In this document: piece after piece, positions 1 through 10,307 of the stretch | Position numbering within the stretch: position 1 is the stretch's first letter | Layout: the number at the start of each line of letters is the position of its first letter | Source: Pleurotus djamor | Lineage: Eukaryota > Basidiomycota > Agaricomycetes > Agaricales > Pleurotaceae | Length of the DNA stretch: 34,232 nucleotides | Assembly (NCBI GenBank): GCA_029747585.1 | Contig: JAPEVF010000442.1 | Location: forward strand, 3,279 to 37,510 | Reading direction: 5' to 3' | The notes under the pieces: model-generated | The model's database searches: none | Seen by the model: the letters and a program-made list of their open reading frames with translations, nothing else | Told to the model about the DNA's origin: nothing | Translations under genes and position numbers: made by a program

Positions 1-648
1 GCCGAACTCTTTCCTGAGTCTTGCAATGCAATGAATGCATTCCCGAGTCGTCGTTCTTCCAACAGATCAGACTTACGGTCATTATAAGATCGCTCGAAGC
101 TCCTCTGAACGCGTAGCTCACGCGCACAACCACTACATAATACTCACCCATTACTGCGGGGAGACTCGGACTTCGAACGCGTCTANNNNGATGTCGCTTG
201 ACGGTCATATACGACAGTGGACTGTACACCATTGGAGAGACGAATGGAATGCTACCCAAGGCATGATGCATGAACGTTTGAACGTTTGCTTACGAGCGTT
301 GGGGGCCCGTTTTCTCAGGTAACATCTCTTCGTTTCAAGTGCATTTTTCCGCTGGCCTTGCTGAGATCCTCAAGACAGGAACAAAGATGATGATGATGCC
401 TTAAACCCATTTACACCGTCATCTACGCGAACCGAACATGTGGATTCGTGTTGTAGATTGACGGTGTGTGTGCGATTGTGGGTCCCGTCCAACGGTCAAG
501 CGTGTCTATCTCTAGGAAACCAGCGACCCTCAAGCCGCGAATGGAACAAGAGACCAGCCATGCTATCATGAACTCTCCTTTAACGTCTAGACGTCTAACC
601 CTCATTGCCCATCTATCATCCTAGCTCCCCTCTCAATCCATCTTCGTT
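1..648 (+). repeat. 5' flank of copy 1, duplicated upstream of copy 2
   Basis: No gene is seen here. The segment 10-503 is related to 5658-6180: both carry a block reading TGAACTCTTTC or CGAACTCTTTC, then CAGACTTACGGTCATT, and later an almost identical stretch of about 90 bp (413-503 against 6089-6180). From about 575 the sequence jumps to bases matching the last ~50 bp before the start codon of copy 2, so about 470 bp present in copy 2 is missing here. Short ORFs in this part are not supported. Bases 186-189 are N. Confidence 0.7.
316..322 (+). promoter_or_regulatory. Conserved CAGGTAA element upstream of copy 1
   Basis: CAGGTAA, preceded by a T/C-rich run. The same heptamer occurs in the equivalent place upstream of the other three copies (5975, 11572, 26211), 776-786 nt before their start codons. 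Here the distance is 333 nt because of the deletion next to the gene. It looks like a 5' splice site and could mark a 5' UTR intron, or it may simply be conserved flank. Confidence 0.3.
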
Positions 649-3600
649 ATGGCATCAAAACAGCCACCAATGCCCGGTCTACGAGCACCCGAGGATGCCA
701 GTCCACCTCGACTACCGAAACCCACCACTGAAGACACCAAACCCGACCTTCATACTGCTCTCTTCGATTGTCCCCATCGCGACGTTCTTCCNGGAGGACG
801 GAAGAGACGCAATCTCATCGTCAATCTCGATGGCACGTCCAATCAATTTAGTGTCAACGTTCGTTTTCCTTCTNCATCTANGNANNCGCATCCCGTACTT
901 ACGTCGACGTAGAGCACCAATGTCGTTGAAATCTTCAGCCGAATCATCAAAAGCGGCGGCGACGTAGAACAGCTTGTTTACTACAATAGTGGCATCGGNA
1001 CNTACGCTCGACCGTCATTTCGGTCGTTCAGCTACCTGAAGCAAGTCCTCTACAATCTTATCGATACCGCAATTGCCTGGTATGCTATCTCTTGCGCTTC
1101 ATTGCACCGTTCCATGCCCAAAGATGATTTGTAGGAATTTCGAACGGATTATCTATGCCGCTTACAAGTGGCTATCCGAAAACTACGAGCCTGGTGACCG
1201 AATTTTCCTCTTCGGTGGGTACTCACATTCAGTGAATTGGGTTCCTTCTAATTCCTTCGAAATGACAGGCTTCTCGAGAGGTGCCTATCAAGTCCGTGTC
1301 ATTGCGGGAATGATTGAAAGGGTAGGCCTTCTGCATAAAGGAAACGAGACACAGATTCCCTTGTACGTTGGCTGCATCTTTTCCGCAGTACTAGGCTGAC
1401 ACTTACCACTGGATCGTTAGCGCGTATGAGCTNTACACTGCTGCGACGACTCACTCGAAGCGGGCCTCAACCCAGACCGATGGCGAGGCGAGAGGGCCAA
1501 AGACAACGTCAGAAGGCAACAACAAGCATCCGACGTTCANTAGCGAGGAAGACGAGCTCTGCTGGTCGTTCAAGAAGTCGCTGTGTCACAAGGATGTCAA
1601 AGTCCATTTCGTCGGCGCATGGTATGTCATGACTTGCAANCCTTTCATCGCTGATATTCATANNAACTATNCTAGGGATACGGTATCTTCGATTGGAGTG
1701 TTCCGGGGAAAGTCTCTCCCCGAGACGGTATCTGGCATGGGCCATGTCTGCCACTTCCGTCACGCACTTGCTTTGGACGAGTGTCGCGCAAAATTCCAGC
1801 CTGAGTATGTGAATGGAGGTCTCGGACCCATCAAAGGAGAAACCCGAGGCGATGTGAAGGAAGTTTGGTTCAAGGGGACACACTCCGACATGTGAGCACG
1901 ACCTTGGTATTTCTCTATTCCTTNAATTCAATGTAATCCTCGTCAGTGGTGGTGGGAATGTCCGAAACAAGTGGCTGGAAAACTTCGGTGACTCGCTTCG
2001 ATGGATGACCTACGAGGCTCAATTTTGCGGTCTCTTGATTGAACCGTATACANGAAACTGGGTGCCTGTANCCCCGAAGGAATCACTAACAGGGGTTTGG
2101 ATGTTTCTGGAGATCATTCCCTTTGGAACGCTTTCCTATGTGGACAAGGATAGCTTGACTTGGTGGTGAGACCCACGAACAAATGGTATCACGTGGGCGC
2201 GTTTGACCTATTTTCTCTNNTCAAGGCCACATTTTGGACAGCCTCGAAAAATCCAACCCGGTCAACTCATCCATCAATCCGTCTTTGGCACACTCCCACC
2301 TCGCTCGGAAGCAGACAACGCGTCGTCAGACGNCCGGACAGAAGACGAAGCAACATCTCAGGTCCGTGCCACGGCTTTCATGTTATGAGATTCCCTGATT
2401 AACATAAAATGACAGGTTNATCCCAACTTTCGCAGTGAGGATGATGAATNACGTTTGGAAACCGCGTTTAAGGTATTTCCAGCACCGCTCCATGTGTGTC
2501 GGACAACCTGAGAACACAACCTCTAGGCCTCCTTACCCGAAACGCGCGTGGCGCTCGAGGAAGTAATAGATGAAAGTGATGCATCCATCAAGATGCCAGG
2601 GGTGCGTGGACTTTTCCTACGGAGACTTTTGACTCTACATGCTAATGCGGGTGCATCAGTCATTCCACGTNGCGAAATTTCCAGAGGTGCGCGTTCCTAT
2701 TCTTNCTTTCTTACGAATGGGAAGCGTGACATCTTTCCAGACCACGGATTACTNCCCGAGAGCGNNTCTCCACGCGTCGCTTGGGTTCCCCAATTGGCCA
2801 ACCCTTTTCTCTCAATACTCGCAGAAGAAGGATATACCCATTATCGAGCAAGATCCCTTTGAGAACGCGACACATGTACTAAACACATTGTCTCAAGCCT
2901 GCGACGCCCTCGAATCTGTACAAGGAGATCGAGGTTCTGCATTGAATACCCTCACCGTGGGCATACAGACACTCCAGTCGTTTCTGGACGATCGTGCGTC
3001 CCCGTTCGCNCCTCTCGTTGTATACATCTTGACACTTTACTCGCAGCAACNCGCCTGTCNTCTCTCCTTGAAGTTCATGGGGTGGACGATATCCTCCTGA
3101 AGACAATAACTGTTGNGGTGCGGAATATCGCGATAACACTATCACGGGAATCNAAGGAGACGCTCGTACGACTCTTTGGCCGTGCTTGGGAGCATTGGAA
3201 GGAAATTCCTACACCTACTGTACCTCGCCCATCACCATCTCAAGTATACCAATGGGGCTTGGAGGTTCAAGCGGCTCATCGACATGACTTAGTCCTAGTN
3301 GTTCAACCATTTGGTTTGTCATTTTCTTGACATGAAGGAGATATCAATTATTCATATCATAGTGTTTAGCTCTCATTGCGCATCAGCCATGTGAACATGT
3401 TATCTTTGATTGCACTTTCTTAGGTGCAGATCCGTCACATATCATTTTCACAACACATCGTAAGTCCGATGACTGGTTTGAAGTTGTCTCAATCTGGGAC
3501 GGCTCCAATCAACCTGGGAAGGATGTCATCCAGTGTCGAGGAGGTCGAATTGGTATGTCGAGGACCTCTTGCGACGGCTCACATGTCGCTGTTGCNGATG

Positions 3601-4298
3601 GGAGGGGGGTTTGCATTATCAACAACACAACCAAACCACCCTTGGTCATCAAAGCTACTGACGAAGAACCCATCGACAGCGGCGACATCATATCTATGTG
3701 CTACTCTGATGATTGCCAAACTTTGGCATCCGGGCATAAGTATGGCTGGATCACGCTATGGCAACAGGAGGAAGACCAATGGAAGGTGTTCAAGAGGTTC
3801 AAAGGCGGGGATGGCGAGATCTGGCACCTTGCTTTCTCGAAGGATGGCTCTAGATTGGTATTCACAATTCAGAATGTTTCCACCAAAGTNTGGAGTTCGT
3901 CGGACGACTCATTGATGGAGCTGGAAGATTTTCAAGGCTCACGATCACTTTCGTGGAGTCCTTCTGGAGATCGGGTTGCTGCTGGAACCGAGGATGGCGA
4001 GGTGAAGATTTGGAGTCCCGATCGGGGAAAGCTCGAACGCACCTTCAAAGCCCATGGTGAACTAATTTGGTGTCTGGCATTCCGGCACGATGGACATGTA
4101 CTTGCGACGGGGAGCAATGACAGCAGGACACGGATATGGAAATGTCATACCTGGGAGAAAATCTGGGAGTTTCACCTTGGTCATACCATTTCGTCGCTTG
4201 CTTTCTCGCCTGACGGGAAGCGGCTCGTATCTGGAAGCTTCTGGGGCGGACTCTGTCTTTGGGATGTTGACATGGGAGATATTGAAGACATAGCCTGA
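649..4298 (+). CDS. DUF2235 hydrolase-WD40 propeller protein, copy 1
   Basis: A predicted cytoplasmic protein joining a Tle1-like alpha/beta-hydrolase (DUF2235) to a WD40 propeller. The model is join(649-858, 913-1079, 1135-1214, 1269-1362, 1421-1621, 1676-1891, 1947-2165, 2226-2361, 2416-2472, 2527-2601, 2660-2686, 2741-2993, 3047-3313, 3370-4298): 14 exons, 976 residues, introns 53-60 nt. Seen in the translation: LDGTSN (from L60), GFSRGA with Ser155, WDTV with Asp252, THSDIGGG with His320 (a probable Ser-Asp-His triad by family analogy), then WWPHFGQPR and GQLIHQSVF closing the hydrolase. Residues from about 668 form the propeller. The start is the ATG opening MASKQPPMPG, shared by the family. 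Oddities: many N bases, codon TNA at 2449 (serine or stop), Cys for the usual second-last Arg in LDERRAKF, and a truncated 5' flank. The substrate is unknown; phospholipase activity is inferred from the family. Confidence 0.85.
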
Positions 4299-4488
4299 TC
4301 TATCTACCTTACAGCTTTCTTTCGTAGATTTTTCTCCGGAGATGTTGTTACTTGTAAGTACTTATTCACATATGTATATAAGGATGACACCTTCGATACA
4401 CGCGAAACGAGACAGACCACCTCACGCGTGTGCATACGTCGCATACCTCGCTCGCAAAGCATGCTGCCAGGTTCCTCACCGAGATTGC

Positions 4489-4506
4489 GCCAACGCCAAC
4501 GCCAAC
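4489..4506 (+). repeat. (GCCAAC)3 hexanucleotide repeat
   Basis: Three perfect copies of GCCAAC in the 3' flank of copy 1. The matching place after copy 3 (near 15925) has a single degenerate unit, so the repeat expanded after the duplication. Confidence 0.8.
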
Positions 4507-4610
4507 GCATGGACGGAACCGCTCTCCCCACGCGTTCAACGTTTTGGCTAATATCGAATAGATATACTCGAAAACTTCTCCAACATCTATTGCGTCCTTA
4601 TTTAGTACGG

Positions 4611-4616
4611 AATAAA
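4611..4616 (+). promoter_or_regulatory. Candidate poly(A) signal AATAAA, copy 1
   Basis: AATAAA about 310 nt after the stop codon, followed by CAGCTTGGTT. The same hexamer and context follow copy 3 at 16054. Fungal polyadenylation signals are loose, so this is only a candidate. Confidence 0.3.
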
Positions 4617-5660
4617 CAGCTTGGTTTGACTTTGGTTCGACTTGGTGGTGCCAGGCGATTGTGACTTGTCTACGATTGGGATCTGGGGCCAGCCCCCCCT
4701 CTCGAGTCTCGAGTCTAGACTATCTTCGCATTGCATGAATTTTCAAGTTCAAGTTGTCAATGCGAAGACACTTACACATTTCTTCCCCACCGACCAGCCT
4801 TTCCCTATCCCCTCTTTCAATATTCGACTCTTTATATTCTTCCCCCTCCTCTTCGAAGTTCGTACGACTCTTAAGGCCTAACCTTTCACACTCACTGACC
4901 TCATCATCTACCCACACCGACTAAATATGCGTACCCNGTGGGCCATGGCCCCTTCCGAGATCTCGACCTCCCTTTCAAGCCGAAGTTTCAACCTGATTTC
5001 AGCCACCCGCGCGAAAACTGGGTCCGGAGACCCGTAAGGACGACGCTCGTCATTCCTCGGTTCAAGATGGGTCCTACCCTTCCCCCACACTTCCCAATGA
5101 TGTTTCCTCTCTTGTTCCCGTCGTCCACGACTCCTCAGCTCCCGATGGCCTTATTCTCTGCGAATTTCCGCGAAGAAGCTACGCGTAGTGATCCAGGTCG
5201 AAGTGGTGTTGGTGCTAGTTTTGAGGTGAGAGGGTTAGAAATCGGAAGGCTGGATTAACGTTTGTGGACGTCTGGACGGTAATCACACGGCGTGGGTTGG
5301 ACAACGCAAATGAGGTGCTAAGGAGGGCACAGGATCAGAAGGCGGAAAGAGGGAAGGCAACGACGAGAGGAAGCGTGAGCCTGGAGGTGGAGAAGGAAAA
5401 GGATAGAGAACGGGGATATCGGTCGGCGGTATGTATTCTCTGATCGAGCAGAATGTTCATGTTTACAACACCTAGTGCACAGTGCTTTGGGTCTTGACGC
5501 GATTTTGCTCATTTATCATTCTGTACTGATGAAAAGGATGGACGCGATCAACGGTGCTCGGAATCCAATTCCGGACTCCGCGAGCGCTTAAGCGCCCAAC
5601 CTTGGCAATCCTCGGGCAATCGAAGGTGACTTGAAGGTGACTCTTACTCAACGTCAACGC

Positions 5661-6605
5661 TGAACTCTTTCTCAGGCTGAGTCTTGCAATGTCTCACAAC
5701 GGACCAGACTTACGGTCATTGATACATCGCTCAATGCTCCTCTAAACGCGTGGCTTAGCCACATAATCAACTCACTCATTGCGTGGCCTCGAAGCTTCGG
5801 CAGCTTCGGTCGAACACATCTACTTCTAGACCTCAGTCGACGGCTGCACACGACACCATATCATAGAAAGGTGATGCCATATGGTCTGAATGATTTTTCG
5901 ATTCATATCTGAGGGCTGAACGTTACTAGCGCTGAACGTTTGAACCCATATGAGCGTTGGGGCCGCCGTTTTCCCAGGTAAAAGTAATTTCGAATGCATT
6001 ATGATTTGAAGTTGAGTTTTACGCTCGTCTTGTCGCTGACATCCTCGAGGCAGGAAGAAGGATAATCATGATGTTTTATACCCATTTACACCGTCATCTA
6101 CGCGGACCGAACATGTGGATTCGTGTTGTACATTGACAGTGTGTGTGCGATTGTGGGTCCCGTCCAACGGTCAAGCGTGACCCTCAAGCCGCGAGTGGAA
6201 CCCAAGACCAACCATGCCGCCATGAACCCCCACCTAATCAGCTCATCTGAGGGGTATGTCAAGCCTCCCGTGTCACTTTATGCTACTCNTATGAACCCAT
6301 TTTTCAGCGCGTTGACGGAGGTTTATCGGCTTTTTTTTTTTACCTTCAAGCAGAGATCTTGATGAGGCCCAGAAATATAGGATAACCATCCCTGCTATAT
6401 GGCGCTGTCATCCCCGCCCACGTCCACAGTTAAGATTACTGTTTCCGAAGATTTTGCTCTTGAATACATGGTCTTAGCGTGGGTCTTTTCATATCTCTTC
6501 CTTATATCTGTTGCCGTTTCGCAGACAATCTACACGTTCTTGTCTTCCGGGTTCCCCAGCCGCATCCGTCTGAATTGATGCTGCCTCATTGATCAGTGAT
6601 TAGAT
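5661..6605 (+). repeat. 5' flank of copy 2, duplicated unit
   Basis: No gene is seen. The first ~520 bp match the flank of copy 1. The next ~470 bp are absent in copy 1 but have counterparts before copies 3 and 4: a CAGCGC motif lies about 441-445 nt before the ATG in copies 2, 3 and 4 (6306, 11913, 26556). CAGGTAA is at 5975-5981. A run of 11 T lies at 6331-6341. Base 6289 is N. Confidence 0.6.
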
Positions 6606-6750
6606 CCTCATAAAAAGGCCTTTTTCACGGCCGTCTTTACCCCACCTGACATACTCTCCAAACTCCCTTTCACTGCAGGTCTTTTTCTCCCTTCTTGCTT
6701 CTCAACCCTCATCGCCCTAGCTTCCCTATCGATCCAAATTCATCCTCATT
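6606..6750 (+). promoter_or_regulatory. Putative core promoter and leader of copy 2
   Basis: A TATA-like CATAAAAAGG (6609-6618) sits about 140 nt before the ATG. It overlaps a perfect 14-bp palindrome, AAAAAGGCCTTTTT, at 6612-6625. It is followed by a C/T-rich leader including CACTGCAGG, also found before copy 4 (near 26920). Such pyrimidine-rich leaders are usual for fungal promoters. The call rests on position and composition only. Confidence 0.4.
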
Positions 6751-9700
6751 ATGGCATCGAAACAGCCACCAATGCCCGGTCTACGAACAGCGGAGGACGC
6801 TAACCCCCCTCGACTACCGAAACCCACCGCAGAAGAATCGAAACCCGACATTCGTACCGCTCTCTTTGGTTGTCCGCATCGAGATCTTCTTCCCGGCGGA
6901 CGGAAGAGACGTAACCTCATCGTCAACCTCGATGGCACCTCAAATCAATTTAGCGTCAATGTTCGTTTTCCTAGGTCCATCGAGTCGCGTTCCGTGCTTA
7001 CGTTGATCGTCGCATAGAGTACCAATGTGGTCGAGCTCTTCAGTCGAATCATCAAAAGCGGCGGCGACGTCGAACAACTTGTTTACTATAACAGCGGTAT
7101 TGGCACCTACGCTCGACCATCCTTTCGCTCGTTCAGCTATTTGAAACAAGTCATCTACAATCACATCGACACCGCAATCGCCTGGTAGGTTGTCCCTTGC
7201 TTGTGATTGCATTGTTTCGTGATGAACATCATCTGTAGGAATTTTGAAAGGATCGTTCATGCTGCTTACAAGTGGCTGTCCGAGAACTATGAGCCAGGTG
7301 ACCGAATCTTCCTCTTCGGTGAGCGTTCAGCCAATTGTATTCATACCAAAACCTACCCATATACCTAGGCTTCTCGAGGGGTGCCTATCAAGTCCGCGTC
7401 ATCGCGGGGATGATTGAATTGGTCGGGCTTCTCCATAAAGGCAACGAGAATCAAATCGCCTTGTTCGTCGGTCGCATAGTTCCCTTGTGCATGTGCATTG
7501 ATTAACACTGCGTTCTTAGCGCGTATGAACTGTACACCGCTGTGACGGCTCACTCGAAGCGAGCATCAACCCAAACCGCAGGCGAGACGAAGCGACCACA
7601 GCCGACAACTGAAGGTGACAGCCAGCTGCCGACGTTTAACAGCGAGGAAGAGGAGTTATGTTGGTCGTTCAAGATGTCTCTATGTCACGAGAACGTGAAG
7701 GTTCATTTCGTAGGCGCATGGTGTGTCAAAATTCCAGCTTTACCCATCGCAGGCATTTGTCTGAACTACTCCAGGGATACAGTATCATCGATTGGAGTGT
7801 TCCGGGGAAAGTCTTTCCCCGAGACCGTATCCGGTATGGGTCACGTCTGCCACTTCCGACATGCGTTGGCATTGGACGAGCGTCGAGCAAAATTTCAACC
7901 AGAATATGTGAATGGGGGTCTCGGTCCCATTGAAGGAGAATGTAGGGGTGACGTGAAAGAGGTGTGGTTCAAGGGAACACACTCCGACATGTGAGTGACA
8001 GTCCCAACTCCCCTTTGATGTGTCTATTCCGTGATTTAATATGACCTTCGTTAGTGGTGGTGGTAACATCCGAAACAAGTACCTGAACAATTTTAGCGAT
8101 TCGCTCCGATGGATGACATACGAAGCTCAATCCTGCGGTCTCAAGGTCAAGCCCTACACAGGAAAGTGGGTGCCTGTGACCCAGAAGGAATCACTAACAT
8201 GGTTCTGGATGCTTTTGGAGCTCATCCCTTTTGGCGCGCTTTCCTACACGGACGAGGATAGCTTGACTTGGTGGTGAGATACCCATACAAGTTTGTATCA
8301 GTATTCGCACATGTTCTGACTCTCAACTTGTTGGATGTCAAGGCCACATCTTGGAAAGCCCCGAAAAATTCAACCCGGTCAACTGATTCACCAGTCCGTT
8401 CTTGGAACACTCACACCCAACTTGACTATGGAAATTCTGGACCTCACAAGCGAGGTAATTGCTGGCAGCCCGTGTCTTGGTTATGGGGATTGAGCGTCTA
8501 CGTCAGATCCGCGCCCTTGAAACGCGACTATCATACAACAAAGAAATACTTGGAGACAATCTATCGGTAAAAATGCCTGGGGTGCGTACTTGCCTTGTGT
8601 CCGAATCACTTGAAACCACATAATGATATGGGTACACCAGGCATATCATGTTCGAGCAGTCCCTAAGGTGTGTGTTGCTATTCTCTCTGTCATCTAGACA
8701 GACATATTGATAATATGTTAGGCTGCCCCCTTGCCATATTACCCGAAGGCGCTACTACACCCGTCATTCCAGGTTTCTGAGTGGTCGGACCTTTTTTCTC
8801 AGTACTCGCCGTTTCAAAATTCGCCCATTATTGAGCCAGATCCTTTCGAAAACGCTTCCCACATACTAAATTCTTTGTCTCAAGCCTGTGATGGCCTCAT
8901 ATCTGAGGAGGAAGATCCAGGGCCCGCATTGAATACCCTCATCGTGGGCATGCAAACACTACAGTCGTTCTTAGATGATCGTGAGTCACCTTTCTCCCCG
9001 TGTGCGTCGTGTATACAACTTCTTCATTGATGTTTGTAGCAACACGTCTGTCATCGCTCTTTGAAGTCCCTGGGGTGGAAGACATCCTCCTGAAGACAAT
9101 GATGGTTGTAGTTCTGGATACTACGATAGCGCTATCGCGGGGATCTAAACAGACACTCGTACGACTTTTTGCCCGCGCTTGGCCAGCTTCGAAAGAAATT
9201 CCGATAAATGTGGTTCCTCGCATCCCACCATCCGAAGTAGCCAGATGGGGCTTGGACCTTCGAAAGTCTCATCGAGATGACCTCCTTAAAGTCCTCCAAC
9301 CATTTGGTTCGTCGTTTTTATACGTGACACGAGAAAACACTCATTTTCCTCCCTCCTTGTATGTAGCCCTCCTCAGTAAACAGCAGAATGACGGCTCATC
9401 CTGGGACCAGGCCGTCGTCATCTTGGCTACCAATCCCACGCAGGTCATCTTCACAACGCAATATTCATTGTCCAGCGATGAATATTATGTATCTGTGTCA
9501 ATCTGGGATACCTCCATCCAACGTGCTAAGGAAGTGGTCCAGTGTAAAGGAGAGCGGTCAGTAATCTCTTGTGATGGCTCACATGTCGCGGTTGTGGATG
9601 GAAGGGAGGTTAGTATCATCAACACCACCAAGCCGCACTCGGTCATCAGAGTTACTGATGACGAAGAGGAACACACCGCCGACAGCGAGATCGCATGTCT

Positions 9701-10307
9701 ATGCTTCGCCGAAAATCAACAAACTCTAGCGTCCGGGCATAAAGATGGCTGGATCAAACTATGGCATCGGAATGAAGATGATCAATGGAAGGTATTCAAG
9801 AGGTTTGAAGGTGCCAGGAGCAACGTCTGGGGGCTTGCTTTCTCGATGGATAGTCTTAAATTGGCGTTCAGGGCTGAGCAGATTGCTGGGGTGTGGAAAT
9901 GGGACTCGGAGGATGGCGAGGTTATACCCTTGGTAGGGTCTTACAACTCACGAGTGCTTGCATGGAGTCCTTCTGGCGATGGGGTCGCTGTGGGCGCCTC
10001 GAATGGCTGGTTGAACATCGTTAACCCCAATTCTGGACACAACGAACATAGATTCAAAGCTCACGACGACTGGATTAGCTGTCTGGAATTTCGTCGTGAT
10101 GGGCAGATGCTTGTGACGGGGAGCTATGACTGTCGGGTACGGGTTTGGAGATGTGATACCTGGGAGAAGATGTGGGACTTGGACATTGGTCTATGGGTTT
10201 CGGCAGTTGCTTTCTCGCCTAATGGGAGGCGGCTGGTTACCGTATCTGGAGTAGGCGGGATGGCTTTTTGGGATGTCGACATCAGAGACAGCGAAGGCGC
10301 GGGTTGA
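6751..10307 (+). CDS. DUF2235 hydrolase-WD40 propeller protein, copy 2
   Basis: The most diverged of the four paralogues. The model is join(6751-6960, 7018-7184, 7239-7318, 7369-7462, 7520-7720, 7775-7990, 8055-8273, 8343-8454, 8507-8581, 8641-8667, 8722-8980, 9040-9306, 9367-10307): 13 exons, 955 residues, introns 50-69 nt. Exons 1-7 have the same lengths as in copy 1. The hydrolase shows LDGTSN, GFSRGA (Ser155), WDTV (Asp252) and HSDIGGG (His320). The 57-nt linker exon of copies 1 and 4 is absent. The 75-nt exon keeps its length but has a different sequence (ending VKMPG), and the 27-nt microexon reads AYHVRAVPK. The helical region (about 429-642) contains LIVGMQTLQSFLDD. The propeller is about 643-955. 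The last intron (9307-9366, 60 nt) has no in-frame stop, unlike the other copies, so reading through it would stay in frame. The hydrolase function is inferred from the family. Confidence 0.85.

Larger units (their letters stand above)
4299..5510 (+). repeat. 3' flank of copy 1, homologous to 3' flank of copy 3
   Basis: No gene is supported. The segment aligns by eye with 15754-16780: the same TGATCTA after the stop codon, TTCGTAGATTTTT, CACCGAGATT, AATAAACAGCTTGGTT, a GGTTCGACTT block, TCAAGTT(A/G)TC(A/G)ATGCGAAGAC, and a CGCTCGTCATTC block. So the duplicated unit extends more than 1 kb past the gene. The small ORFs on both strands (for example 4938-5258) do not keep their frame in the other copy. 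Confidence 0.65.

Noticed and set aside
2160..2402. Separate small plus-strand ORFs inside copy 1
   Set aside because: They are exon 8 read into its flanking introns; the joined model explains them.
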